Positions 27,997 through 36,586 of a DNA stretch of 64,000 nt are shown here, piece by piece. The stretch comes from Synechococcus sp. CBW1107 (GTDB lineage: Bacteria > Cyanobacteriota > Cyanobacteriia > PCC-6307 > Cyanobiaceae), in assembly GCF_015841355.1 (NCBI RefSeq), contig NZ_CP064908.1:2418001-2482000 (forward strand). Direction: 5' to 3'. Under the pieces are notes generated by a model, which saw only the letters and a program-made list of their open reading frames with translations, had not been told where the DNA came from and made no database searches. The first letter of the stretch is position 1. Every line of letters starts with the position of its first letter. The position numbers and the translations under genes are program-made.

Positions 27997-29463
27997 ATGC
28001 CGGCGCAGGCCATGGGAGATGACCGGCGTCTGAGGGTGATCACCGCCCTCGCCGGTGCCCTGGCGGGTCTCTCTCTGGCACCCCTGGGTCTGCCCCCGCT
28101 GCTCTGGCTTGCCCTCGTCCCCCTCTGGGGCTCATCCCCAGCGGCCGCCGCCCTCTGGGGGGCCGCCGCGGTGCTGGTCAGCCACCGCTGGCTGCTCTGG
28201 CTGCACCCCCTCGACTGGATCGGTGTCCCAGGGCCTCTGAGTCTGCCGATCTGCCTGGCGCTGTGGCTGGCCTGCGGCCTGGCCGGGGGCCTGCTGGTGG
28301 CGTGCTGGGGCTGGCTCGTGCGCCGCCTCGAGCCCCGCCGCCTGGCCACGGCGGTTCTGGCTTCAGGCCTATGGGGACTGGCGGAAGTGCTGCTGGCCCA
28401 GGGTCCCCTGTTCTGGATCGGGCTGGGAGCGTCCCCCCTGCCCGCCGACCGGCCCCTGGCCGGCCTGGCGGCTGTGGGGGGATCCGGCCTGGTGGCTGCC
28501 GTTCAACTGTGGATCGGCTGGTTCTGCTGGCGCACCCTGGTGGCGCCTGCGGCCAGCCGGCGCGGCTGGGGGCTCGGTCTGGCCGCTCTGCTGCTGTTCA
28601 GCCATGGCCTCGGCTGGAGTCAGTTGCGGGCTGATCGGGCAGAGCGTGGGGAGCCCTTCCGGGTGCTGGTGCTGCAGCCGGCACTGCCGACCCGGGAGAA
28701 GTTCGAACCCGGGCGCCAGCGGGAGCTGCTGCTGCAGATCGCCAGGGCCCGCGAGCAGGCGGCCGCCCTCGGGGTGCCCTTGCTTCTTCCGGAAGGAACC
28801 CTGGTGCTGGGGCAGGCCATGCCCGAGGCCAGGGCGGAAGTGCTCAGCGGAGGCTTCCGCCTGGAGGGGGAGGAGTTGCGCAGCAGTGTCCTGCGCTTCG
28901 AGCCGGGTGCGCCTGAGGCCTCCAGCTGGGTTGACAAGGCCCGGGTGGTGCCCCTGGGCGAATGGGTTCCGCTGGCGCGGGTCTGGCGCTGGGGTGGACT
29001 CTCTGCCGTGGGGGGTGTGGAGCCAGGGCCGCCCTCGCGGTTGCTGAGGCGCAGCGGAGCGAATCCGGCTGTGGCGATCTGCTACGAGCTGGCCAATGGC
29101 GAGGCCCTGCGCGAGGCCAGCTCAGAAGGGGCCGGCTGGTTGCTGGCCAGCGCCAATCTCGATCCCTATCCAGCCCTGTTGAGGGATCAGTTCACGGCTC
29201 TGGCCCAGCTGCGCGCCATCGAAGTGGGGCGCTGGTTGGTGAGCACCGCCAACACCGGACCCAGCCTGGTGATCGACGGCCGAGGGGTGGTTCGCGCCGC
29301 CCTGCCACCGGGGGGGGCGCAGCTGGGGATATTTCAACTGGAGCGCCTGAAGCGGTCCACGACCTATCAAATCTGGCGCGAAGGACCCCTGATCCTGATG
29401 ATCCTGCTGGGGGGCGCCAGTTGGTTCTGGTTTCAGCGTCCTCGACTCAGCCGTTCCCACTGA
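27997..29463 (+). CDS. lnt: Apolipoprotein N-acyltransferase
   Basis: Adds the third acyl chain to lipoproteins in the inner membrane. The 488-residue protein has about six N-terminal membrane helices and a nitrilase-fold domain. The catalytic triad is visible as Glu266 in LLLPEGTL, Lys314 in VDKARVVPLGEW and Cys362 in AICYELANG. A final hydrophobic helix (LILMILLGGASWFWF) closes the chain. ATG 27997; ATG 28012 is a close alternative. Confidence 0.95.
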   Translation: MPAQAMGDDRRLRVITALAGALAGLSLAPLGLPPLLWLALVPLWGSSPAAAALWGAAAVLVSHRWLLWLHPLDWIGVPGPLSLPICLALWLACGLAGGLLVACWGWLVRRLEPRRLATAVLASGLWGLAEVLLAQGPLFWIGLGASPLPADRPLAGLAAVGGSGLVAAVQLWIGWFCWRTLVAPAASRRGWGLGLAALLLFSHGLGWSQLRADRAERGEPFRVLVLQPALPTREKFEPGRQRELLLQIARAREQAAALGVPLLLPEGTLVLGQAMPEARAEVLSGGFRLEGEELRSSVLRFEPGAPEASSWVDKARVVPLGEWVPLARVWRWGGLSAVGGVEPGPPSRLLRRSGANPAVAICYELANGEALREASSEGAGWLLASANLDPYPALLRDQFTALAQLRAIEVGRWLVSTANTGPSLVIDGRGVVRAALPPGGAQLGIFQLERLKRSTTYQIWREGPLILMILLGGASWFWFQRPRLSRSH

Positions 29464-29673
29464 AGCGATCGGATGGGGCTCAGCAGTGCTGAGAGGATTC
29501 CGCAACTTCGCGGTCATGACTCACCTGAGCGGGATCAGGGTGTCCTGACGGGGAGTGTGAGATCAGCAGGATCTTTGCCGGATCTGAACTGGTCAGGTCA
29601 GGTTCCTTTGTCCTCCAACCTCGACCATCCCACGCCATTCAGTATGTTGGCAGTGATGTTCTCAATGAATGCC

Positions 29674-30048
29674 ATGTTGACAGGTGCCGATCTGCTCGCC
29701 AAGGTCAAGGAGCTTGGTGAGGTAAGCAAATCAGAGCTGGTGCGTGCTGCCGGCTATGTCAGTACCAAGAAGGACGGCAGTGAACGATTGAATTTCACGG
29801 CCTTCTATGAAGCTCTGCTGGAGGCCAAGGGAGTCAACCTCGGCACCACCGGTGGCGGACAGGCGGCCGGTAAAGGTGGCCGCAAGCTCAGCTACATCGC
29901 CACGGTTCAAGGCAACGGCAATCTGCTGGTGGGCAAGGCCTACACGGCTCTGCTCGACCTCAAGCCCGGGGATGAGTTCGAGCTGAAGATCGGCCGCAAG
30001 CAGATCCGTTTGGTGCCCGTCGGTGCCGAAGACGAAGGGGAGGAGTGA
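29674..30048 (+). CDS. cyAbrB-type transcriptional regulator
   Basis: Cyanobacterial AbrB-like DNA-binding protein, known in this phylum as a regulator of carbon and nitrogen metabolism. The 124-residue form chosen begins MLTGADLLAKVKELGEVSK and includes YVSTKKDGSERLNFTAFYEALLEAKG, with a C-terminal AbrB-like half (YIATVQGNGNLLVGKAY, KPGDEFELKIGRKQIRL). In-frame ATGs at 29644, 29656 and 29665 would add up to ten residues; the choice is by family pattern. It is a single gene with about 180 non-coding bases before it. Confidence 0.88.
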   Translation: MLTGADLLAKVKELGEVSKSELVRAAGYVSTKKDGSERLNFTAFYEALLEAKGVNLGTTGGGQAAGKGGRKLSYIATVQGNGNLLVGKAYTALLDLKPGDEFELKIGRKQIRLVPVGAEDEGEE

Positions 30049-30107
30049 TCTTCACCACGCCTGGCTGAAGCCGCTGGGTGCCTGGCCTGACGGCCTGGGC
30101 GCCCAAC

Positions 30108-30131
30108 AAAAAACCCCGCCGGAGCGGGGTT
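30108..30131 (-). terminator. Intrinsic terminator after the RRM gene
   Basis: An 8-bp perfect stem (AACCCCGC / GCGGGGTT) with a four-base loop at 30112-30131. Read on the minus strand the hairpin is followed by a run of six U (A-run 30108-30113 on plus, partly shared with the stem). It lies about 50 bases past the stop of the minus-strand RNA-binding protein gene. There is no T-run on the plus-strand side. Confidence 0.8.
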
Positions 30132-30181
30132 CAGCATCAAGCCAAAGTCAGAACAATCTGATCTGCAGCCCTTTCCGAGAC

Positions 30182-30517
30182 TCAGTAGCGGCTGCGGCCA
30201 CCGCCGCCACCGCCGTAGCCGCCACCGCCGCCGTAGCCGCCGCCACCGCCGCGATTGCCACCACCACCACCGCCACCGCGGGGCTCGGCTTTGTTGACCC
30301 GGATCATCCGGTTCATCCATTCGACGTTCTGAAGATCGTCGATGGCCTTCTGCTCTTCGGCATCGTTCGCGAGTTCCACAAATGCGAAACCACGCTTGCG
30401 TCCAGTTTCCCGGTCAAGGGGCAGGCTGCACTGGCGCACTTCTCCGTACTGACTGAAAAGGTCACGGAGATCCTCTTGCTCGGCATCGAACGAGAGGTTG
30501 CCTACGTAGATTGTCAT
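30182..30517 (-). CDS. Glycine-rich RRM RNA-binding protein (Rbp family)
   Basis: A 111-residue protein: one RRM with RNP2 IYVGNL at residue 3 and RNP1 RKRGFAFVEL at about residue 41, then a tail of about 30 residues that is Gly/Tyr-rich with one RSRY end. Cyanobacterial Rbp proteins bind single-stranded RNA; Gly-rich members are often cold-responsive. The GGC/GCC-rich DNA repeat at 30190-30280 is simply this Gly tail. Own terminator downstream. Confidence 0.95.
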   Translation of the reverse strand: MTIYVGNLSFDAEQEDLRDLFSQYGEVRQCSLPLDRETGRKRGFAFVELANDAEEQKAIDDLQNVEWMNRMIRVNKAEPRGGGGGGGNRGGGGGYGGGGGYGGGGGGRSRY

Positions 30518-30644
30518 GTAACTTTAAATAACTTGAACCGATCCGTCGACGGCTGGAAGTGTTGCTCTCACCAGTGATCGAAAAATCAACGTTCACTCTA
30601 CACACGCACCCGGCCCCAGGATCTCCACCCACTCCCTCGACGCC

Positions 30645-31202
30645 ATGTCTCCCCGCGACCAATTGCTCGAAGGGTTGCGCAACCCTGCCGCGCTCGGCGA
30701 TCAGCGGATCCGCTCCCTGATCGAACGGCTCGAGCGGGAGTCCCCCGCTGATCTGCTGCAGCGGCCGGAGCCTCTGGCGGGGGTCTGGGAGCTGCGTTGG
30801 AGCAGCAGCCGGGCTCCGTACCTGAGGGTGGCTCCCTGGATCGAGAATCTTCAGATTCTTGCTCCGGCCCGTGGCCGGGCCATGAACCTGCTGCGCCCCT
30901 CCGGCGCCTTCTCGGGTCTGGGCGGCATCGCGGTGCTGGCGCGGATCGCCGTCCAGGGTCCCCAGCGGGTCTCGGTGAGCTTCGAGCGTGGTGGCTGGAT
31001 CGGCCCGACCCTGGGGTCGGTGCAGATGCGCCTGCTGCGGCGGGTGACCCAGGGCTATCCGGCCTGGCTGGACATCACCGTTCTGGATCAGGAGCTGCGG
31101 GTCTGCCGGGGACAGACGGGGACTGTCTTCGCTCTGCGGCGCCGGGAGGATCTGCATGGGGACGACCTGCTCGCCCTGGCCGAACCTGTGCCACAGCCCT
31201 GA
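30645..31202 (+). CDS. PAP/fibrillin family protein
   Basis: A 185-residue lipocalin-like protein with the PAP (plastid lipid-associated) pattern: an N-terminal helix pair, LAGVWELRWSSSRAPYLR in the first beta strand, and a C-terminal LDITVLDQELRVCRGQTGTV close to the family's final strand. In plants and cyanobacteria the family is tied to thylakoid lipid bodies and photoprotection. ATG 30645; 127 bases separate it from the divergent RRM gene. Confidence 0.8.
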   Translation: MSPRDQLLEGLRNPAALGDQRIRSLIERLERESPADLLQRPEPLAGVWELRWSSSRAPYLRVAPWIENLQILAPARGRAMNLLRPSGAFSGLGGIAVLARIAVQGPQRVSVSFERGGWIGPTLGSVQMRLLRRVTQGYPAWLDITVLDQELRVCRGQTGTVFALRRREDLHGDDLLALAEPVPQP

Positions 31203-31256
31203 CCCGAGCGGGTGCAGCGGTTGGCGCCGCTCAGCTGCCCATGGCACCGTGTTGGC

Positions 31257-31541
31257 ATGGATCGGTTTTCCGACTTGCCTCCCGAGGTCGTTCTGATGGA
31301 GCCGCACCGCTTCGAGGACGTGCTGCAGGCGGTTCAGGCTGTACGCGAGCGCAAGACGGTGGTGCTCAACTTCGGCTCGATGCCTCCGGAAGAGGCGCAG
31401 CGCTCGGCGGATTTTGTCTCTGGTGGGGTGTTCGCCCTCGATGGGCACCAGGAGCGGCTCGGCGAGATGGTCTTTCTCTTCGCCCCGTTCGGGGTGGAGG
31501 TGAGCCGGGACCCGGGCAGCAGCGCTGAGTCTGAGCCCTAG
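31257..31541 (+). CDS. Short SepF-like protein
   Basis: The 94-residue protein is almost only the SepF core: VVLMEPHRFEDVLQAVQAVR, KTVVLNFGSMPPEEAQRSADF, VSGGVFALDGHQERLGEMVF, LFAP. SepF (also Cdv2 in cyanobacteria) tethers FtsZ filaments to the membrane through an N-terminal amphipathic helix, which is absent here; family members are usually about 150-200 residues. ATG 31257 chosen; the open frame reaches 31212 but gives no amphipathic helix. A full-length sepF is probably elsewhere in the genome. Confidence 0.8.
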   Translation: MDRFSDLPPEVVLMEPHRFEDVLQAVQAVRERKTVVLNFGSMPPEEAQRSADFVSGGVFALDGHQERLGEMVFLFAPFGVEVSRDPGSSAESEP

Positions 31542-31598
31542 CTGCAGGCCTAAGACCAATGGATCGGCAGCACGGACCGGCCTGCCCAGGACCAGCTC

Positions 31599-31628
31599 TT
31601 AACAATGCTCAAAGATTCGTGTTACGCT
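31599..31628 (+). promoter_or_regulatory. Candidate sigma70-type promoter of the HLIP gene
   Basis: TTAACA at 31599-31604 and TACGCT at 31623-31628 are separated by 18 bases and lie just upstream of the HLIP ATG at 31654. The -35 box matches five of six consensus positions, the -10 only three. I could not recognise a clear HLR1 (RpaB) direct repeat beside it. Confidence 0.35.
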
Positions 31629-31653
31629 TCGCAAAGCACTTCGCTCTGCACCC

Positions 31654-31797
31654 ATGACTGACTCCACCACCCGCTTCGGTTTCGTTGCCTTCGCTGAAAC
31701 CTGGAACGGCCGCCTGGCCATGCTTGGCTTCGTGATCGGTCTGGCCACAGAGCTCCTCACCGGCCAGGGCATCCTCAGCCAGATCGGACTGGGCTGA
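31654..31797 (+). CDS. hli: High-light-inducible protein (small CAB-like, one helix)
   Basis: A 47-residue protein with one membrane helix and the chlorophyll-binding motif ETWNGRLAMLGFVIGLATE (E-x-x-N-G-R-x-A-M-x-G-F). HLIPs dimerise in the thylakoid membrane, bind chlorophyll and carotenoids, and protect photosystem II assembly under excess light. The gene is single, ATG start, with a candidate promoter about 25-55 bases upstream and an untranslated leader of roughly 20 bases. Confidence 0.96.
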   Translation: MTDSTTRFGFVAFAETWNGRLAMLGFVIGLATELLTGQGILSQIGLG

Positions 31798-31829
31798 TCG
31801 TCGTCGTCACCAGCGACAGGTCACCCGTC

Positions 31830-32576
31830 ATGACTGGTTCATTCCCGGCCATGACATCCACTCTGACATTCACCTTCAGGCTTGCTCCTCCCCAGCCAGG
31901 GGAGGAGTCCATCGCCTGGCGGCAGGTGATTGCTGATCATCAGAGTGCCCTCAGTGAAGCCAGGACGCTGCGGATCCTGCGCTGCCCTGCCGGCTGGAGC
32001 GGCACTCTTGATGAGCTGGTCCAGGAGGGTCGGGCCACGACCTCCTGCGAGGACCCCTTCGCCGAGGGATCCGCCCCCGGTTCGACCCGGGAGCATCTCC
32101 TCTGTGATGCCCTCATTCCCTGTTTCGATGTCTCCCGCCTCTGGCTGCAGGTTCATCTTCTGGAGTACGGCGACGTTGATTCCGCGTACGAGTCACCACT
32201 GCGTTGCCAGTGGCTCGATGCTGTTCCCCTGAAGCAGCTGACCAACGAAACCTGCTGGTTCTATCCAACCGAGGACGGTCATTACCTGGCTTCCGAGAGA
32301 GCCTGTTCGGTGCGTTTCGGCCCAGGCCGGCTGGCTGAGGCTTTACCGATCTCCCAGGCGTGGTCCTACGACCGCGGCGATCTACGTCTTCTCTGGTCGT
32401 TGATGGCCGATGACGAGGATCTCAGCTGCGTCGGGCTCACCTACCAGCGCCGCCGCATCGAATTCCCCCGGCAGTCTGAAGTTCCGGCGGCCAGCGCCAC
32501 CTGGTCCTCCTTCCGGGTGGATGGCATGGCGGATCCATCCTTCCAGCGCCTCTCGACGATCTCCACCTACGGCTGA
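31830..32576 (+). CDS. Hypothetical protein
   Basis: A 248-residue soluble protein with no recognised motif. It is slightly acidic, Trp-rich (e.g. WLQVHLLEYGDVDS, NETCWFYPTEDGHYLASERA) and has no signal peptide or membrane helix. Codon use and GC3 resemble neighbouring genes, supporting that it is translated. ATG 31830; a second ATG at 31851 is an alternative start. Its neighbours give no functional hint. Confidence 0.55.
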   Translation: MTGSFPAMTSTLTFTFRLAPPQPGEESIAWRQVIADHQSALSEARTLRILRCPAGWSGTLDELVQEGRATTSCEDPFAEGSAPGSTREHLLCDALIPCFDVSRLWLQVHLLEYGDVDSAYESPLRCQWLDAVPLKQLTNETCWFYPTEDGHYLASERACSVRFGPGRLAEALPISQAWSYDRGDLRLLWSLMADDEDLSCVGLTYQRRRIEFPRQSEVPAASATWSSFRVDGMADPSFQRLSTISTYG

Positions 32577-32764
32577 AGAATTTCGGACGAGTGACTGGTG
32601 CCGAGATGCCCGAACTGGTGCAGTACATGCCGAAGTCTCAACATCTGGGAGTCTTGTGGCGGTGATCCCTGAGGCTGCGTTGATCGCATTCACGCGGCTG
32701 CAATCGTCAACCCGTATGCAGGCAGAACTACGATAGAGTCACTTCGTCTGACGCCTTTCTGGTG

Positions 32765-33013
32765 ATGATTGTGATCAAGATCGCGAACTCTTCTTCGGTG
32801 GTGGCCTCGCGTATCGGTCGCTTTCTTGCCGATCTCACCCCCAGCGGTTTCGATCAGAACAAGGTGGAGGACGAACTGATGAAGCAGCTGGTGGAACAGC
32901 TGACTGCCCAGGGCATTCAAGGCGAGGTGGCCGCCGTGCGAGGCATGGATCTGCACAACAAGGAGTTCACGGTCGAGCAGCGAGTCCAGGTGCGGCGACA
33001 TCAGGTTTTCTGA
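32765..33013 (+). CDS. Small conserved hypothetical protein
   Basis: An 82-residue protein, IVIKIANSSSVVASRIGRFL to VEQRVQVRRHQVF, with an amphipathic helical middle (VEDELMKQLVEQLTAQG). It has no known domain that I can name. ATG 32765 is used; GTG 32762 is one codon upstream. TACGAT at 32729-32734 could be a -10 box but no clear -35 is seen. Confidence 0.6.
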   Translation: MIVIKIANSSSVVASRIGRFLADLTPSGFDQNKVEDELMKQLVEQLTAQGIQGEVAAVRGMDLHNKEFTVEQRVQVRRHQVF

Positions 33014-33095
33014 TCCGGTCCGGATCGATCCACCCGAGCATCGCCTTCCCTGTGCCAGTTCACGGCCCCATCCTCAGCTGAGCCCTGGCTGAGCC

Positions 33096-33305
33096 ATGGT
33101 CCTGGAGGATCCCCTGGCCGTGGGCCTCGTGGCCATGATCGGCATCCACGCTCCTGTCCATGGTGAGACTGTGCGCGCCTACGTGACCCTCCATCCCGAA
33201 CAGCCCGCTCGCAGCGGGCCCGACCAGATCTCCCTCGACGCCACCGACAGGATTGATCATCTGGCTCTGCTGCAGCTGGCCGCTGCCGCGCTTCGGGTTG
33301 ATTGA
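33096..33305 (+). CDS. Short ORF resembling the C-terminal domain of an ANL (acyl-CoA/AMP ligase) enzyme; possible remnant
   Basis: The 69-residue product contains LVAMIGIHAPVHGETVRAYVTLHP, which has the spacing and residues of the ANL C-terminal strand (V-x-G-x-P-D-x-V-H-G-E-x-x-x-A-x-V-x-L). No adenylation domain precedes it; the frame has a stop just upstream of the ATG. The rest (DATDRIDHLALLQLAAAALRVD) does not match. It ends within bases of the J-domain gene start. It may be a decayed acyl-CoA synthetase end or a functional tiny protein. Confidence 0.4.
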   Translation: MVLEDPLAVGLVAMIGIHAPVHGETVRAYVTLHPEQPARSGPDQISLDATDRIDHLALLQLAAAALRVD

Positions 33306-33307
33306 GG

Positions 33308-34045
33308 ATGGGGTTCGATCCGCGCAGCTGGGCCCGTGCGCCGGCCCGGGGAGCCCAGGTCACCGCCAACATCGACGCGCTGCTCGCCGAGAACGAAGCC
33401 CTGCGCAGGGAAGTGGCTCTTCTGCGCCAGCAGTTGTTCCACCAGCAGTCCCCGGGTCCGGCCTTCAGGGGGGATGTCAGTGCCGAGCGGGTGCAGGTCT
33501 GGGCTGAGGCGCTCGCTCGCCATCCCCGCTGGCGTGAACTGCGAGTGGGAGCCTCGGCGCGGGTGGGCGAGACGCTGGTCTTCAGCGGTCTGCGCGGCCT
33601 GCTGGAGCACCAGCGCGCCCAGTGGAGCGATCCGCGCGCCCAGCTGGAGGAGGAGCTTGATCGCTGCCTGCCAGGCCTCGGTCGCTCCCTGAGACAGGCT
33701 CTGCGTGGACCCCAGACCAAGGCTCGCCTGGCGGTTCGGGTTGCCTTTGCCATCCATGGGGTCCGGGCCCCCGAGTGGCTCTCGGAGTCGCCCTGGCGTG
33801 TGGTCGACGACCTGCTGGAGCGGATCGCCGCCCTGGAGCAGTCCACCCGCCCGGCCCCGGCCGAGGACAGCTCCGATCCAGAGCGGGCCGCCGCCTTCGC
33901 TCTCCTCGGTCTGCGCTGGGGTGCCTCGCGCGAGGCCATCAAGCGGGCGCACCGCCGCCTGGTGAAGACCCACCATCCCGACCAGGGTGGAGCTGTGGAC
34001 GACTTCCGCCGCATTCATGCCGCCTACCAGCTGCTGATGGCCTGA
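33308..34045 (+). CDS. J-domain (DnaJ-like) protein
   Basis: A 245-residue protein with an N-terminal coiled coil (NIDALLAENEALRREVALLR, about residues 22-45), a middle helical part not recognised, and a C-terminal J domain: AFALLGLRWGASREAIKRAH, then RLVKTHHPDQGG with the HPD tripeptide needed to stimulate an Hsp70. J domain at the C-terminus and no zinc fingers place it in type III. ATG 33308; a TTG at 33302 overlaps the preceding ORF stop. Confidence 0.85.
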   Translation: MGFDPRSWARAPARGAQVTANIDALLAENEALRREVALLRQQLFHQQSPGPAFRGDVSAERVQVWAEALARHPRWRELRVGASARVGETLVFSGLRGLLEHQRAQWSDPRAQLEEELDRCLPGLGRSLRQALRGPQTKARLAVRVAFAIHGVRAPEWLSESPWRVVDDLLERIAALEQSTRPAPAEDSSDPERAAAFALLGLRWGASREAIKRAHRRLVKTHHPDQGGAVDDFRRIHAAYQLLMA

Positions 34046-34321
34046 GACCGGTGCCTGGGACGGGGATCCCCCATACGATTCAGCCGATCAGCCCATCCCA
34101 GCCCGGTCGCACCATATGACCAGTCGGATGGGATCGATCGCGGATAACCGCTCCGGCGGCTCCTACGGCTACCGCGTGTCGAAGGTGGCGCTCTGCATGG
34201 CCGGCACATCGTTGGCACTCGATCTCCAAGCGCGGGGTGATGGATCGCCTCGATGCCCTCAGCCTGGAGACCTCTGGGACCTTCTGGCATGCCAATGGTG
34301 AGGTGTTGCCCTGGTGATCCG

Positions 34322-35842
34322 ATGAAGCTTCGTTCGCTGGCCGGTTCCATCACCGGCCTGATCCTCTCGGTCGCTGGGTTCGGGGGAGGCCTCCTCGGCT
34401 TCGGCGCTGAAGTCAGGGCGGATGTGATCCTGCATGCGTTCGATTGGTCCTACGCGGACATTGCCGCGAAGGCCGAGGCGATCGCGGCAGCTGGGTACAG
34501 GGCGGTGCTGGTGACGCCTCCTCTGAAATCACCGAAATCAGGGAGTTGTGAGTGGTGGCTGCGTTATCAGCCCCAGGACTTTCGGGTGATTGATCACTGC
34601 GATGGCAACAAGGACTCTCTCGTGCTCGCGATTCAGTCTCTCCAGGCTCATGGTGTGAGGACCTATGCCGATGTGGTGGTCAATCACATGGCCAATGAAC
34701 GGAACGGGGCAACCGTCTTTCCCGGTGATGTTGTCTTGCGTGAGTATGCAGCGAACCAGCGGTATTGGAGTCGACAGATTCTCTATGGTGACAGCAACGG
34801 CAATGGCATTCTGGATAATGGAAAACTTCCTGACGATGGGACCCCTGACGGGCTTTTCGGCCCCACGGACTTTCATCCGGCAGCCTGCATTCGCGATTAC
34901 AGCAATCAGCTCTCAGTGATCCGTGATCGCATCTGCGGTCCGGATCCTGATCCCGGCCTGCCGGATCTCAGGGACACGGACCCCAGCAGCAACTGGGTCA
35001 ATGACCAGCGTCAACAGTATGTTCAGGCTCTCTACGACCTGGGTGTGCGGGGCTTTCGCATCGATGCGGCCAAGCACATGCCGTATGGTGCCATCAAGTA
35101 TTTTGTGCCCGATGAGGTGGCCAGAAACTCCCAGGTCTTTGCTGAGATCATCACTTCTGGCGGTGCATCTTCCGGAGACTTCCAGCGGTTTCTGGAGCCT
35201 TACCTCCGAGAGCTGCCTCCACAGTTCGGGGCCTATGATTTTCCCCTGCTCAATGCGCTGAAGCAGGCCTTCTCCTTTGGCAGGCCCCTCTCTGATGTGG
35301 CCTTTCCCTGGTCCAGCGGACATGCTCTGGAGAACAGCCGTGCCGTCACTGTGGTTGTCACGCACGACATCCCTTATAACGATGTCTTCCGGTCACTGAT
35401 CTTTGATCAGGGCGCGGATTCATCCATTGATGAGGATCTGGCTTATGTCTACATTATGGGCAGAGATGGTGGTACGCCTCTGGTGTTCGACGATCAGTCG
35501 GATGGACGATCCAATCATGGGCGTTGGCGAGGCGTCTGGCATCGTGACAGGATGCGGCGCATGATTGCGTTCCACAACCGCATGCAGGGCAAGCCGATGG
35601 AGGTGCTGGCTGCTGACGCCTGCAGCCTGCTCTGGCGACGCCTGGAGGCTGGAATCGTGGCCATCAACAAGTGCGATCAGGAGCACTTGATCACGGTGGA
35701 CACCCGCTTCAGATTCAAGTGGAACCACCCCTACCGGGACATGCTCACGGATTCTCTCTTGCCGGAGATCAAGAACTCCGCGTACACCTTCAGGTTGCCG
35801 CCACGACGTGCACAGATGTGGACTGCAGAGGAAAATCGATAA
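34322..35842 (+). CDS. Secreted alpha-amylase (GH13)
   Basis: A 506-residue exported glycoside hydrolase: leader SITGLILSVAGFGGGLLGF followed by a GH13 barrel. Conserved regions: I TYADVVVNHM, II GFRIDAAKHM (nucleophile Asp), III FAEII (acid Glu) and IV VVVTHDIPYND. Cysteine pairs and the lack of a carbohydrate-binding module are visible. It would hydrolyse alpha-1,4-glucan outside the cytoplasm. The DNA is visibly more AT-rich than its neighbours and codon choice differs, which hints at transfer. ATG 34322 chosen for the signal peptide. Confidence 0.92.
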   Translation: MKLRSLAGSITGLILSVAGFGGGLLGFGAEVRADVILHAFDWSYADIAAKAEAIAAAGYRAVLVTPPLKSPKSGSCEWWLRYQPQDFRVIDHCDGNKDSLVLAIQSLQAHGVRTYADVVVNHMANERNGATVFPGDVVLREYAANQRYWSRQILYGDSNGNGILDNGKLPDDGTPDGLFGPTDFHPAACIRDYSNQLSVIRDRICGPDPDPGLPDLRDTDPSSNWVNDQRQQYVQALYDLGVRGFRIDAAKHMPYGAIKYFVPDEVARNSQVFAEIITSGGASSGDFQRFLEPYLRELPPQFGAYDFPLLNALKQAFSFGRPLSDVAFPWSSGHALENSRAVTVVVTHDIPYNDVFRSLIFDQGADSSIDEDLAYVYIMGRDGGTPLVFDDQSDGRSNHGRWRGVWHRDRMRRMIAFHNRMQGKPMEVLAADACSLLWRRLEAGIVAINKCDQEHLITVDTRFRFKWNHPYRDMLTDSLLPEIKNSAYTFRLPPRRAQMWTAEENR

Positions 35843-36007
35843 CTTGAAACAATGAATTGACTTGAATTCTCTTGGCTCTGATAGGCTTCATGGGCTTATC
35901 GCTTGCCCGGGCTGGCTGCGTGTACGTCGGTGAATCTGACCGGTCTGACGACAAGACCTCAGCGCAGACGTGCTGGATCATACGATTTTCTGAATCGCAA
36001 GGTTGAA

Positions 36008-36586
36008 TCAGGTATTCAATCTGAGGCTAACACTTGTAACTCTGGCGCCCAATTTCATGATTGCCTCCTGTTGCGATTCGTCATGTAAGTTGCCATTGGC
36101 GTCGAATGCTTGATGAGCGGATCCGATTGCCTTTTGATCTGGCAGTACAAGCACGCCAATGTTGCATAGAATAGAACGGACATGTGCTAATCCGCGCAGG
36201 CCGCCCAGTCGTCCGGGCGAGGCGCTCATCAATACGGCAATTTTGCCGTTGAAACAGGCTAAGGGGGGTTCGCTTGGTTCGGGACGCGATGCCCAATCAA
36301 TCGCATTCTTCAGCAGCGGTGTGATTGAGCTGTTGTATTCCGGACAAGCAATCAGAAATCCATGATGTTCTTTCAGCATGGCCTTGAGTTTGACGGCGTT
36401 GTCTGGCAAGCCCTCCGCCCTCTCCAGGTCTTCGTCAAAGAGGGGCAGAGGCAGATCGCGAAAATCCAGATCGGTGACGTCCGCTCCTGCGGCTCGGGCT
36501 CCTGCCCCAGAAATCTTCACCAGTTTTTTATTGAAGGAGTCGCTGCGGGCACTCCCGGCAAAGGCGAGAATCTTGATGGTACTCAT
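36008..36586 (-). CDS. NADPH-dependent FMN reductase family flavoprotein
   Basis: A 192-residue flavodoxin-like protein. Start is IKILAFAGSARSDSFNKKL (phosphate-binding GSxRxxSxN loop); PEYNSSITPLLKNAIDWASR and ASPGRLGGLRG are the other signatures of the family. It reduces FMN, quinones or chromate using NAD(P)H. The gene is AT-richer than the surroundings, like the amylase gene it converges on, so both belong to one base-composition patch. Confidence 0.92.
   Translation of the reverse strand: MSTIKILAFAGSARSDSFNKKLVKISGAGARAAGADVTDLDFRDLPLPLFDEDLERAEGLPDNAVKLKAMLKEHHGFLIACPEYNSSITPLLKNAIDWASRPEPSEPPLACFNGKIAVLMSASPGRLGGLRGLAHVRSILCNIGVLVLPDQKAIGSAHQAFDANGNLHDESQQEAIMKLGARVTSVSLRLNT

Noticed and set aside
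30186-30282. GCC/ACC tandem repeat
   Set aside because: Explained as codons of the Gly-rich tail of the RRM protein.
31560-31653. HLR1 (RpaB) site upstream of HLIP
   Set aside because: No convincing pair of TTACA-like repeats; only a loose promoter could be proposed.
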